The notes: generated from the sequence alone by a model not told the origin. Counted from the stretch's first letter, positions 38,734-47,576 are shown. The stretch: 64,000 bases of DNA from Aquimarina sp. AU58 (GCF_900312745.1 NZ_OMPD01000014.1:186001-250000), one strand, 5' to 3'. A program made the numbers and translations.

Positions 38734-38751
38734 TTAAACGTAACCGTCTAA
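38734..38751. promoter_or_regulatory. TetR operator, downstream copy
   Basis: Second copy of the TTAAACG-N4-CGTCTAA palindrome, ending 2 bases before the start codon at 38754. It overlaps the expected transcription start and ribosome-binding region. Confidence 0.7.
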
Positions 38752-38753
38752 TA

Positions 38754-39305
38754 ATGCCAAAAGTAATAGCACAAAGGAATGATTGGATAAAACTGGGATA
38801 CAAACTCTTTTCTGAGCAAGGAATTTCTGGTATTGTCATTGAAAAGATTGCTAAAAAGTTAGAATGTAACAAATCAAGCTTTTATTGGCATTTTAAATCC
38901 AAGAAGAAATTCATCAGTGAGCTTATAAATTTTTGGATCACTTCAGAAACAGACCAAATTATACAGCAGACCGAAAAAGCAAAATCTTCGGAAGAAAAAG
39001 TTGAACAATTTTTGAAAATCACTTTTAAGAATGACCCTTATTTAGAATTCATTTTTTTCTTAAAACGCTATGCCGTAAAGAATAAGGAAGTTCAAGCTAT
39101 CATAGATGAAATTGATACTAGAAGATTAGAATTTACAACTCAGTTGTTTCAGGAAATCGGATATTCAAAGAAAGATGCTGCTATAAAAGCGAGTATTTTT
39201 TATAAATATTTAATCGGGTATCATGAAATGATAAAAAACAAAAAACAATCCAAAAATTACCTTATAGAAGTAAAAAAGGAATTAAAACACTTTATAGCAA
39301 TATGA
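38754..39305 (+). CDS. TetR-family regulator
   Basis: Regulator of 183 residues from the ATG at 38754 (frame open to 38715, where the start would overlap the operator). N-terminal HTH with IAKKLECNKSSFYWHFKSKK (about 32-51), then a helical ligand domain. It overlaps the next gene by 4 bases and heads an operon of three membrane proteins it probably represses together with itself. Confidence 0.9.
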   Translation: MPKVIAQRNDWIKLGYKLFSEQGISGIVIEKIAKKLECNKSSFYWHFKSKKKFISELINFWITSETDQIIQQTEKAKSSEEKVEQFLKITFKNDPYLEFIFFLKRYAVKNKEVQAIIDEIDTRRLEFTTQLFQEIGYSKKDAAIKASIFYKYLIGYHEMIKNKKQSKNYLIEVKKELKHFIAI

Positions 39306-39733
39306 AAATAATACATGGGAAAATATTAATATTCTTTGGGATTATTCACTCACTATTAGGAGTTTCACCATGGGCGTTTTGGAAACAGTTTGCAGGATTT
39401 ACAGGCAAATTCTTTTTCAAAATAAGTGAAGGACTTTTTGAATTTCCTTTGCTCGATGGACAAATGAATTATGAACATTTCGCAGCATTTTGGTTTTTCT
39501 ATTTCGGACTTTTACTTATCCCTATTGGGGTTCTAGTACACCATGTAGAGAAAACGAATGGGCAAATTCCTAAAAATTTTATATGGATATATCTAATAAT
39601 CGTGGTTATTGGAGTGTACATGATTCCTTTTTCAGGTATGACTTTCTTAATGTTACCACATGCAACTTATATGCTCTACGATAGTTATAAAAAACATAAT
39701 ACATCAAATAAACAACGAAATGAAGAAAAATAA
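39302..39733 (+). CDS. small 4-helix membrane protein (DUF6463-like), first of three
   Basis: Protein of 143 residues with about four hydrophobic helices (roughly 5-22, 60-80, 95-112, 115-130), a short basic tail and no signal peptide. It overlaps the TetR stop (ATGA junction) and is overlapped by the next gene at 39720. Resembles small membrane proteins often found beside TetR regulators; function unknown. Confidence 0.78.
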   Translation: MKIIHGKILIFFGIIHSLLGVSPWAFWKQFAGFTGKFFFKISEGLFEFPLLDGQMNYEHFAAFWFFYFGLLLIPIGVLVHHVEKTNGQIPKNFIWIYLIIVVIGVYMIPFSGMTFLMLPHATYMLYDSYKKHNTSNKQRNEEK

Positions 39734-40109
39734 ATACTGGATAATTGCAGGAGTAATTAACATTTTTACTGCAATCCTGCATTTAATTGGAGGTCAATTA
39801 GATTTGATTAATCCTTTGATGGAAAGCAGTATTACTCTTCAAATAAAAACCGAACTATTAGGGGTTTGGCATATGGTTACTATCATGCTATTTACTTCTT
39901 CAATACTTTATTTTAAACATGGCTTTAACACAACAAAGAAAGCAGACATAGCATTAGTTTCTTTCATAAGCTATTTATACATCGCTTTTTCATTCGCTTT
40001 TATCTTTTCGAGTGTATATAAATCAATACTAGCGTCTCAATGGGTTTTACTTCTTCCTATTGGGATATTAGGAATCATTGGCGTTAAAAAATCGAAGACT
40101 AATGCTTAA
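39720..40109 (+). CDS. small 4-helix membrane protein, second of three
   Basis: Protein of 129 residues from the ATG at 39720 (frame open upstream, but this start fits the overlap with the previous gene). Four hydrophobic helices with a basic N-terminus (MKKNKYW). It overlaps the previous stop by 14 bases and the next start by 8, so translation is coupled. Confidence 0.75.
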   Translation: MKKNKYWIIAGVINIFTAILHLIGGQLDLINPLMESSITLQIKTELLGVWHMVTIMLFTSSILYFKHGFNTTKKADIALVSFISYLYIAFSFAFIFSSVYKSILASQWVLLLPIGILGIIGVKKSKTNA

Positions 40110-40515
40110 AATCGGCGGATATATAAATATATTAATTGGCATAGGTCATTTAGTAGGACTCATTTGGCCAGAACAAATGTTTGAAAAAACTGGTGTTCTG
40201 GAAGAAATGAAAACACTAGAGCAAATTCATTTTACTCTTCCATACCTGTTAACGGTTTTTGTTGCACTAATCTTTTTAATTTTTGGGTTTTATGGACTCT
40301 CGGCAAGCGAAAAAATTAAAAAACTTCCTTTCTTAAAATTTGGTATCTATACAATTGCTTTTATATATCTTTTTCGTGGGATTGCAGAACAATTGTATAA
40401 TATAACCGAACAGACCACTACAATATCAGAAACTATTCAATCTGTAGTAGCAGTAATTATTGGTTTACTATTTCTAATTGGTGGTTTAAGAAAATGGAAA
40501 TTTAAAATAGAATAA
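40102..40515 (+). CDS. small 4-helix membrane protein, third of three
   Basis: Protein of 137 residues from the ATG at 40102. Four hydrophobic helices; the first shows the INILIGIGHLVGLIWP pattern that echoes helix 1 of the two preceding proteins (INIFTAILHLIGG; ILIFFGIIHSLLGV), so the three look like diverged paralogues. Ends the TetR operon; the next gene is convergent. Confidence 0.76.
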   Translation: MLKIGGYINILIGIGHLVGLIWPEQMFEKTGVLEEMKTLEQIHFTLPYLLTVFVALIFLIFGFYGLSASEKIKKLPFLKFGIYTIAFIYLFRGIAEQLYNITEQTTTISETIQSVVAVIIGLLFLIGGLRKWKFKIE

Positions 40516-40550
40516 AATGAAGAACGACTTATCATACACAGCGTTCGTAT

Positions 40551-40886
40551 TTATTGCTTAGCATCTTTAGGTTTTAATGATTTTGCATAGGTATAACTAT
40601 CATTAAGATAGGAGGAAAGTGACTCAAAATCTTCCATCAGTTTTTTGGAAACTAATACATATTCTTTCATCACTGCGCCATAGGATTTGAAAACCGTGGT
40701 TTGATGTTCTTGCATAAATAGTGTTCCCTGTTCTTTAGGAAGCCGAAGACCTATTTCACCTGCTTTATTTAATTGCGAAAACATGTGGCCATTAACAGAT
40801 GTATAAGGCATTGTTTTTCCTTTTCTATCGAAATTTGGATTGGAAGCTATAAGCTTGTCATAAAATGCTAATCGTTCTTCCCACAT
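40551..40886 (-). CDS. TfoX-like N-terminal domain protein
   Basis: Protein of 111 residues. The central part (MPYTSVNGHMFSQL, GLRLPKEQGTLF, then KSYGAVMKEYVLVSK) matches the TfoX_N-type fold as I recall it; the short acidic start is extra. The family's role outside competence regulation is unknown. Follows the DNA-alkylation-repair-like gene on the same strand by 62 bases. Confidence 0.6.
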   Translation of the reverse strand: MWEERLAFYDKLIASNPNFDRKGKTMPYTSVNGHMFSQLNKAGEIGLRLPKEQGTLFMQEHQTTVFKSYGAVMKEYVLVSKKLMEDFESLSSYLNDSYTYAKSLKPKDAKQ

Positions 40887-40948
40887 ATCACTTCATTTTA
40901 AGAATTGCAAAATGTTACCCTATGTAAAAATACTAAAGAAAATTCTAT

Positions 40949-42055
40949 TTAATTGATAAGTTCAAAATCGTATTTTTCAAACTCATTTCCATTAATAATA
41001 ATTGACAATTGATGTAATCCTGTATGAAATTTCCTGGTGGTAATTATTTTAAAAGGCTGCTTTCTGTTAATAATCGTTATCGATTTCTCGGGATATATTT
41101 TTTCACTTATTTTAAATACTTTTTTAGATAAGCTTCCGTTGGCTTTCTGGTAGTAAAGGCTGTATTCTAAACGTAGTTTAGAGGCAGAATCACTGGTGTT
41201 ATTAAGTTGAAAAGCGAATTCTAATACATCTCCAATCTTAACTTTTGGTGTAAGAATCTGTAGTGTATCAATTTTGATATGTTGAATATTGCCAAAACCA
41301 AACAATTTCATAATTTCTGTATTTCCTTGTTTCAAAAGGGTTCTGCATCCATGTTTTACTAACCAATCTGTTTCTTTTGTTTTTTTGTACCATTTTTTTG
41401 CAAGGTCAACTACAATATCGGGGTTGTCCTTTGCAATATCGTTTAAATTATTGGCGACACTTCTTCGTACAGATTCTGAGGTGTCATTTTTTAAATGTTC
41501 GAGAATAGGAAGAATAGGTGTAGGGTCGGTTTTTAAGAAAGGAAGCGCCATAGCCCAGGGTAAACGAGGTCTACAACCTTCAGATGATAATCTTCTTACC
41601 ATAGGGTGTTTATGCTGTGACCATTTCTTCATTTGTAGTATTCCTTTTTTAGGATACTTTATCAGAAAAGGCCGTATAGCAAATTCACAACTTGTGAATT
41701 GGGTAATTTTTTCGATTGCTAGTATAGAAGCATCATAATGACCCATCCCATAATATTCTACAAAATCCGGCAGAAACATATACTCTAAACTATTTTCTTT
41801 AATTCCTTCTTTTTGAAGCTGTTTGATCACCTGTAATAGAACATCTATGTTTTTGGTATAATCATGCGATAAATGATGTTGCAATGTGATGGTGATATGA
41901 CGCATTCGCTGCTTCAATTCTCTGTTAGGCCATTCAGGATCAAAAATTTGCTTAAAAAAAGATGAGGTATCAAAATCAGGGACAATTTTTTGAAAAGCTC
42001 CTGTAAATTTTTCAAAAAACTCCTGAGTATAAATATGTTTCAATAATTCTGCCAT
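40949..42055 (-). CDS. DNA alkylation repair-like HEAT-repeat protein (AlkD-type)
   Basis: Protein of 368 residues from the Met at 42055 (frame open to 42082). Helical HEAT repeats about 30-235, with WSQHKHPMVRRLSSEGCRPR and ESVRRSVANNLNDIAKDNPD, match AlkC/AlkD glycosylase-like proteins that excise alkylated bases. A beta-rich C-terminal domain (about 255-368) is attached, as in many Bacteroidota members. Catalytic identity not tested. Confidence 0.82.
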   Translation of the reverse strand: MAELLKHIYTQEFFEKFTGAFQKIVPDFDTSSFFKQIFDPEWPNRELKQRMRHITITLQHHLSHDYTKNIDVLLQVIKQLQKEGIKENSLEYMFLPDFVEYYGMGHYDASILAIEKITQFTSCEFAIRPFLIKYPKKGILQMKKWSQHKHPMVRRLSSEGCRPRLPWAMALPFLKTDPTPILPILEHLKNDTSESVRRSVANNLNDIAKDNPDIVVDLAKKWYKKTKETDWLVKHGCRTLLKQGNTEIMKLFGFGNIQHIKIDTLQILTPKVKIGDVLEFAFQLNNTSDSASKLRLEYSLYYQKANGSLSKKVFKISEKIYPEKSITIINRKQPFKIITTRKFHTGLHQLSIIINGNEFEKYDFELIN

Positions 42056-42250
42056 TGTAAATAGTGGATTAATTTGAAACAAAATTAAAACAGGGTAGTG
42101 ACAACTGTATGTCAGCTATGCTGAGTTATTGGTGTTAGTAATATAGGTAGAGTATATTACCAATACCGGAAAACAGGGTAGTGCATAGTGTAAAAATGCA
42201 AAATCTTTGCATCATATTTTTTTGAATGATATGTTATAAAATAAGAAAAG

Positions 42251-43795
42251 ATGAAAAATTTAAAACTACTTGTTATACTACTTATAGGAATTATTGTTAT
42301 TTCATGCTCTAGTGATGATGACACTACAGAAACTACCATTGTTATAAAAGATTTTAAAGTCTCTATAGACGAAAATCCTGTTGCAGGGCTAGAATTGGGA
42401 GCTATAGAAGCTACAACCAACCAGGGTACTTTAATGTATACAATCAAAACAGAAGAACCATCAGGTGCTTTTGTAATAGATGCTAAATCCGGAAAACTTA
42501 CTGTAAAAGACGCTACATTATTTGATTTTGAAACCAGGACTAGCCTTACCGCAATAGTACAGGTAAAAAATGGGGATCTAAGTAAAGAAGCTAAGGTCAT
42601 CATAATATTAAATGATGTGAATGATGCAGTTATTACAGTACAAGATTTTGAAGCTACTATAGATGAAAACCCTACTGCCAATCAGGACCTTGGTACTATA
42701 GAAGCCACTACTGATCAGGGAGAATTAACCTATAGTCTTATAGCCGAAGAACCATCTGGAGCTTTTGTTATAGATGCTACAGGCAAACTTACGGTAAAAG
42801 ATGCCACATTATTTGATTATGAAACCAGAACAACACTTACTGCAAGAGTACAGATCAAAAATGGAGAGCAGAGTAAAGAAGCTAAAGTAACAGTAATGTT
42901 AAACGATGTTATAGAAAGTGAGAATATTATATTTCCTGATATTAACTTTAAGAATGCATTACTAGCACATACTGATCCTATAATAGACACCAATACAGAT
43001 GGAGAAATATCTATTGAAGAAGCTCTGGTTGTTGAAAAAATAGATGTTAGTAAGAAAAAAATATCAAGCCTTTCAGGGATTGAATATTTTGCTGTATTGA
43101 CTTATCTGGATTGTAGTATAAATCAACTTACTAGTTTAGATATAAGTAAAAATACAGAGTTGACCTATCTGGATTGTAGTGCTGATGGCCTAACTAGCTT
43201 AGACATGAGTAAAACTCCTAAGTTGACCTATCTGGATTGTAGTAGTAATAAACTTACTAGTTTAGATATGAGTAAAAATACTGGGTTGATCAATCTACTA
43301 AGTGCTTTTAATCAACTTACCAGTATAGATGTAAGTAAAAATACGGCATTGACCAGATTAGACTGTTATGAAAATCAACTTGCTAGTTTAGATGTAAGCA
43401 AAAATACAATGTTGACTACTCTGAGTTGTTCATCTAATCAGCTTACTAACTTAGATGTAAGCCAAAATTCTGCGTTGACCATTTTGTGGTGTAATCGCAA
43501 TAAAATTAATGCTTTGGATGTAAGCAAAAATACAATGTTGACTACTTTGGTTTGTGCTAAAAATCAAATCTCTAGCTTAGACATAAGCCAAAATACTATA
43601 TTGACCAAGTTTCATTGTTATTATAATCAACTCACTTTTCTAAATATGAAGAATGGAAAGAATGATATTATTACCGAGATATTTACATACCAAAATCTTC
43701 TTACTTGTATACAAGTAGACGATCCTGATGCAGAATATCTAAAAAAGTGGGTTAAAGATGACAAGGCTAGTTATGCTAGTGATTGTACACGTTAG
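42251..43795 (+). CDS. cadherin-like / leucine-rich-repeat lipoprotein
   Basis: Lipoprotein of 514 residues: lipidated Cys19 (VISCSS), two cadherin-like domains (about 36-125 and 126-222, with the repeated FEATIDENP and SGAFVIDA segments), an EF-hand-like DTNTDGEIS loop near 250, then about nine leucine-rich repeats of 20-21 residues (LTSLDVSKNTALTxLDC) to residue 480. A surface adhesion or binding role is likely. The repeats are similar enough in DNA that copy number may vary. Confidence 0.88.
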   Translation: MKNLKLLVILLIGIIVISCSSDDDTTETTIVIKDFKVSIDENPVAGLELGAIEATTNQGTLMYTIKTEEPSGAFVIDAKSGKLTVKDATLFDFETRTSLTAIVQVKNGDLSKEAKVIIILNDVNDAVITVQDFEATIDENPTANQDLGTIEATTDQGELTYSLIAEEPSGAFVIDATGKLTVKDATLFDYETRTTLTARVQIKNGEQSKEAKVTVMLNDVIESENIIFPDINFKNALLAHTDPIIDTNTDGEISIEEALVVEKIDVSKKKISSLSGIEYFAVLTYLDCSINQLTSLDISKNTELTYLDCSADGLTSLDMSKTPKLTYLDCSSNKLTSLDMSKNTGLINLLSAFNQLTSIDVSKNTALTRLDCYENQLASLDVSKNTMLTTLSCSSNQLTNLDVSQNSALTILWCNRNKINALDVSKNTMLTTLVCAKNQISSLDISQNTILTKFHCYYNQLTFLNMKNGKNDIITEIFTYQNLLTCIQVDDPDAEYLKKWVKDDKASYASDCTR

Positions 43796-43818
43796 AATTA
43801 CATTAGGAATTAAATAAT

Positions 43819-43847
43819 GTACTTGATTTTTTATAAAAATCAAGTAC
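43819..43847. terminator. terminator after the LRR lipoprotein
   Basis: Perfect 13-bp stem GTACTTGATTTTT / AAAAATCAAGTAC with a 3-base loop. Confidence 0.85.
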
Positions 43848-43873
43848 TATTAAATTCTCTTTTTGATGAGGTA

Positions 43874-43914
43874 TTTAACATCTTTCGTGAAAATGATTTA
43901 TGAAAGATGTTAAA
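43874..43914. terminator. hairpin at the end of small gene B1
   Basis: Perfect 13-bp stem TTTAACATCTTTC / GAAAGATGTTAAA with a 15-base loop. The distal arm includes the stop codon of the minus-strand gene at 43910. Probable terminator for the B1/B2 genes. Confidence 0.75.
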
Positions 43915-44062
43915 CTCCTTCTTCTGGGTTATTACCATTAACTGTAAGTTGCCTTTGTTTAAGCAGCTCAACTGCCCACTTATAATGTTGTAACATTTCC
44001 TGGGTTACACCATATTTTTTTTTGTAACGCATTAACCGCTCGTATAATTTTTTCTCTGTCAT
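43910..44062 (-). CDS. small helical-unit protein B1 (50 residues)
   Basis: Short gene starting MTEKKLYERLMRYKKKYGVT and ending NPEEGV. It shares about two thirds of its first 35 residues with A1 at 37790-37933. It follows B2 on the same strand by 25 bases, the same order as in the other module. Predicted two-helix protein; no known family. Confidence 0.68.
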   Translation of the reverse strand: MTEKKLYERLMRYKKKYGVTQEMLQHYKWAVELLKQRQLTVNGNNPEEGV

Positions 44063-44087
44063 GACTATTGATTTTTAATTTATATTT

Positions 44088-44339
44088 TCATATTTCTTCT
44101 TCTTTTGAATTGCTATCAGGTTTTAAGGTTTTTAATATTTTAATAAAATTGCTTTGGTCTTTTTCGCTAAACAAATGTTCTTTTTGATACGCCAACATAT
44201 AGCGGTATAATTCTTCTTTTGGGTTACTATCAGGTTTTAAGGTTTTTAATAGTGCGATAAAATTGCTTTGGTCTTTTTCACTAAATAGATGTTCTTTTTG
44301 ATACGCCAACATATAGTGATACAACTCTTCTTTGGTCAT
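44088..44339 (-). CDS. small helical-unit protein B2, internally duplicated (83 residues)
   Basis: Protein made of two nearly identical 38-residue units (2-39 and 40-77), each reading KEELYxYMLAYQKEHLFSEK then DQSNFI-LKTLKPDSN, plus a KEEEI tail. The DNA repeat has a 114-base period (about 44113-44340) and few differences, so the duplication is recent. Each unit is homologous to A2 at 38003-38152. Divergent from an XRE regulator with a palindrome between. Confidence 0.82.
   Translation of the reverse strand: MTKEELYHYMLAYQKEHLFSEKDQSNFIALLKTLKPDSNPKEELYRYMLAYQKEHLFSEKDQSNFIKILKTLKPDSNSKEEEI
44113..44337. repeat. 114-bp tandem duplication inside B2
   Basis: Two in-frame copies of 38 codons, beginning for example at CTATCAGGTTTTAAGG (44113 and 44227). 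Confidence 0.85.
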
Positions 44340-44362
44340 AACTTGAGATATCTTTTAATTTT

Positions 44363-44384
44363 AATATGCAATATACTGCATATT
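44363..44384. promoter_or_regulatory. XRE operator palindrome, second module
   Basis: Inverted repeat AATATGCA-N6-TGCATATT (22 bp) in the divergent spacer between B2 (start 44339) and the XRE gene (start 44464). It differs in sequence from the palindrome of the first module, so the two regulators probably do not cross-bind. Confidence 0.68.
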
Positions 44385-44463
44385 TATAACAGATAATCAA
44401 GTGTTTGTAAAAATAGGGATGCCTGCTGTATTTTTGCTAACAGGAAATTAGTCATTTTTGAGG

Positions 44464-44688
44464 ATGGCTAAAGATGATAAATTCAAAGAAGCATTAGGCA
44501 ATCGACTGCGAAGTTTACGGCTAGACGCTGGGTTAACATTGGTAGAATTAGCCGAAAAATCCGGAGTAAGTTACCGAACTATTATTGATATCGAAAAAGC
44601 AGACACCAGACCTTCTGTCGAAGTAATCAGGTTGCTCTGCAATGCATTAGAGTATCCTCTCTCTGACTTTTTTAAATTCAAATACTAA
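44464..44688 (+). CDS. XRE-family (Cro/C1-type) repressor
   Basis: Helix-turn-helix protein of 74 residues from the ATG at 44464 (an in-frame TTG at 44458 is possible). HTH about 12-65: LGNRLRSLRLDAGLTLVELA, KSGVSYRTIIDIEKADTRPS. No effector domain. Same divergent layout as the regulator at 38237 but only distantly similar to it. Confidence 0.88.
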   Translation: MAKDDKFKEALGNRLRSLRLDAGLTLVELAEKSGVSYRTIIDIEKADTRPSVEVIRLLCNALEYPLSDFFKFKY

Positions 44689-45187
44689 CAATAGGATATA
44701 CGAATAACTATATCTCTGTTTGTATACTAAAAATTGTTAAAAACCTAACCTATAGGTATATACTTTATTATAGGTATAGGTATTGATCCCGCAATTAAGA
44801 AACTGTTTAAAAAGTGTATTTTCTGAAAACTACCAATTTTTGATATACATGATTTCTAAACATGTTCTTAAGATTTTTCCCTGATCTTAAATTACGACGA
44901 AAATTCTTACACTTCTTACGGGAACCCGTATGAGATGTATTAATTTTTTTTATATGAGCTATGTATTTTAGCTATTATTTATTCAAAACAATGGCTAAAA
45001 CTAGTTGTAGCCCCTTCAAAAATAGGGGGTAAATGCCCCTTTATTTCGATGTTACATATTTTTTAGGATTCGTTACATCTCTGATATTATCCCAATACAA
45101 TGCTTTATAACTTTACAGTATTCGATCAATTGATCATAAAATGTTGGGCCAAACAAAATAATAACTCTTATTAAAACCGTATTAATC
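44689..45187. other. intergenic gap
   Basis: No gene seen in 499 bases. Small features only: three copies of TATAGGTAT (44751, 44769, 44775, the last two overlapping) and a short hairpin TACGGG-AA-CCCGTA (44917-44930). Confidence 0.5.
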
Positions 45188-45874
45188 ATGAAAAAAGTAG
45201 TATTAATTATCGTAGCTGTTTTGCTAACTACCTTATGGGCTTGTGAGAAAGAAAGCAGTATAGAAGAACAAAATGTGGCAGAAGAGGTAAAAGAAATTGA
45301 TAGTAACATTTCTAAAAAAGCCAGAGCCTCCCAAAGAGCACTTTGTATATATAGTTTAACACTTGATAAACAAATTTGCGATGATAGAGATAGGGCATGT
45401 AGATGCGATCCAAGAGGGTCTGTAATTGGGGTATGTGCACAGATACAGTGTTTGCCAAATGTCTTTAACCCGATTACGCCAGAACCTGTTTATTCTAATC
45501 TTTGTAAAATAATTAGATGTGACTGGGTGTACAATGATCCGTGGAGGATATATGATAAGGTAGATCCGAGAGTATTTAATTCTATTAAAGATGTATTGAA
45601 ATTGACGATCAAATCAGATACAAAAGCAATACCATTTGCTATGAACAAAAATATTTTAGGGCTACAATTTTATAAGCCTAATAACATGATGTATAGAGAT
45701 TCTAAAACTCTAGAAGCAGGACCCAGTATGTTTCATCTTAAAAACACAGTGATTTTAGACAAAGTATATTTAAAAAGATTGGGACTTAAGGGCAATGTTA
45801 TTAAACCAGGAAAATACCCTGTTATTTTTAATAAAAAGAACAAGACCTATAATGTAATCCTAAAGGTAAAATGA
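45188..45874 (+). CDS. cysteine-rich lipoprotein, unknown family
   Basis: Lipoprotein of 228 residues: lipidated Cys19 (LWACEKE), an acidic linker (20-42), then a cysteine-rich segment (about 50-120, with CIYSLTLDKQICDD, CRCDPRG, CAQIQC, CKIIRC) likely to form disulfides in the periplasm, and a basic C-terminus ending NKKNKTYNVILKVK. No family recognised. Stands alone. Confidence 0.75.
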   Translation: MKKVVLIIVAVLLTTLWACEKESSIEEQNVAEEVKEIDSNISKKARASQRALCIYSLTLDKQICDDRDRACRCDPRGSVIGVCAQIQCLPNVFNPITPEPVYSNLCKIIRCDWVYNDPWRIYDKVDPRVFNSIKDVLKLTIKSDTKAIPFAMNKNILGLQFYKPNNMMYRDSKTLEAGPSMFHLKNTVILDKVYLKRLGLKGNVIKPGKYPVIFNKKNKTYNVILKVK

Positions 45875-46008
45875 TCAACTTATTTTAACAAATCATAAAA
45901 CCTCCATTATATAGATTGTCAAGTCAGGTTTGTCGAAATTAGTACTCCCAACGCTTTTTTGATAGACCTGGATTGATTTTATCATATGAAATGATAAAGT
46001 AAAAATGA

Positions 46009-46395
46009 TTACCTTTTTTTGAAATATGCCTTTCTAATGAGTAAACCGTAGATTAACATTGGAATAAATAAACAAATTACAACAGAAGAAATCTTGTAAT
46101 TACTACCGATAGTATTGAAAAGATTTAGAAAATCAGCAGAACTATTAAATAACCAATTGGCAAAATTCTCAAAATCTGGAATCGCCAATAGTATGATGAG
46201 AGCAACTACGACAAATCCAATTTTGAAATAGTTTTTTTCTGTGATCTTATCTAATAAAAACATCCAGGTAAAAGGAATTAAGAAAAACCAAATAATGATA
46301 TTGATCTCCTTGTAAGAAAAACCAGTAAGCTTTTCAAGAAATTTTAAAAAGTCATACGTAATTTCGAATAGAAATTCCATAATAACTTCTTGCAT
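46009..46395 (-). CDS. small multi-pass membrane protein
   Basis: Hypothetical protein of 128 residues with three hydrophobic helices (about 30-48, 58-73, 103-120) and a basic C-terminus RKAYFKKR. The start codon abuts the trpS stop; an alternative Met is at 46380. Probably co-transcribed with trpS. No family recognised. Confidence 0.62.
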   Translation of the reverse strand: MQEVIMEFLFEITYDFLKFLEKLTGFSYKEINIIIWFFLIPFTWMFLLDKITEKNYFKIGFVVVALIILLAIPDFENFANWLFNSSADFLNLFNTIGSNYKISSVVICLFIPMLIYGLLIRKAYFKKR

Positions 46396-47364
46396 CTAAT
46401 ATCCAACCTTTTCTCTAACTCTCGCCAATACAGTATTGGCAATAGCAGTAGCTTTTTGTGCTCCGATAGCCAGGGCTTCGTCTATTTCATTAAGATTATC
46501 CATATAATAGGCATAACGTTCACGTTCGGTAGCAAATTTTTCAATCAATAGGTCATAAAAAGCTTGCTTTGCATGTCCATATCCATAGTTTCCACCTTGA
46601 TAATTCTTACGCATCTCTTCTTGTTGTTCTACAGTAGCGATAAGCTTGTATAAGGCAAATAAATTACAGGTATCCGGGTCTTTTGGTTCTTCTAGCGGAG
46701 TACTATCAGTCGCAATAGACATAATCTGTTTACGCAGTTTTTTATCGGGTAAAAACAGGTTAATGATATTTCCTTTTGATTTACTCATCTTGCTACCATC
46801 TGTCCCTGGTACATACATGGTTTCTTTTTGTACCTGGGCCTCGGGTATTACAAACATTTCACCCATTTGGTTGTGCATTCGCGAAGCTACATCACGAGTC
46901 ATTTCAAGATGTTGTAATTGATCTTTTCCTACAGGTATAATTTCTGCATCGTAGAGCAGGATATCGGCAGCCATTAACATAGGATATGTAAATAATCCAG
47001 CATTTACATCTTCGAGACGATCTGCTTTATCCTTAAATGAATGTGCAAGCGTTAGTCGCTGATAAGGGAAAAAACAGCTTAGATACCAGGATAATTCTGT
47101 TACCTGTGGGATATCACTCTGTCGATAAAAAACAGTTTTTTCTATATCCAGCCCACAAGCCAACCAGGCGGCGGCAGTAGAGTAGGTGTTCTCTCGTAAT
47201 GTCTTGGCATCCTTGATTTGTGTAAGCGAGTGCATATTGGCAATAAATAAAAACGAATCGTTTTCTGGCTCATTGGCCATTTGGATTGCCGGTATGATAG
47301 CTCCTAATAGGTTTCCTAAATGCGGAGTGCCTGTACTCTGTATTCCTGTTAGAATTCTGGACAT
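46396..47364 (-). CDS. trpS: tryptophan-tRNA ligase
   Basis: Class I aminoacyl-tRNA synthetase of 322 residues charging tRNA-Trp. The HIGH-type signature is TPHLGN (13-18) and the second is KMSKS (192-196); the GKDQLQHLEMTRD segment is typical of TrpRS. Length and ends are normal. Cytoplasmic. Confidence 0.97.
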   Translation of the reverse strand: MSRILTGIQSTGTPHLGNLLGAIIPAIQMANEPENDSFLFIANMHSLTQIKDAKTLRENTYSTAAAWLACGLDIEKTVFYRQSDIPQVTELSWYLSCFFPYQRLTLAHSFKDKADRLEDVNAGLFTYPMLMAADILLYDAEIIPVGKDQLQHLEMTRDVASRMHNQMGEMFVIPEAQVQKETMYVPGTDGSKMSKSKGNIINLFLPDKKLRKQIMSIATDSTPLEEPKDPDTCNLFALYKLIATVEQQEEMRKNYQGGNYGYGHAKQAFYDLLIEKFATERERYAYYMDNLNEIDEALAIGAQKATAIANTVLARVREKVGY

Positions 47365-47563
47365 AGTGATATATTGATCTGTGTTATAGTTTAAGCCTTA
47401 AGTTTTGGTTAAGTATCTTATTAATTTCTAAAATTTAGTAAAGTATTTAGTTCACAGATTTTGGTATCATAAACGACCTTCTGACTGCTTATACTTCGAG
47501 TATATAACTATACTATTTTCGGCAAAGGTAATTTTTTTGTTCACATAGCTCAAACCAATTGTG

Positions 47564-47571
47564 TATTTTTG
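47564..47571 (+). promoter_or_regulatory. promoter -7 box of plsC
   Basis: TATTTTTG matches TAnnTTTG exactly and ends only 5 bases before the ATG at 47577. If used, transcription would start at or just inside the start codon, giving a leaderless message. Confidence 0.45.
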
Positions 47572-47576
47572 GGGAG

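Noticed and set aside
42157..42681. 174-residue minus-strand frame opposite the cadherin-LRR gene
   Set aside because: Shadow of the cadherin-like repeats; it covers the real gene's signal peptide.
43141..43640. Regular repeats that might be read as a CRISPR array
   Set aside because: The 60-63-base periodicity is the leucine-rich repeat coding sequence; no identical direct repeats with unique spacers.
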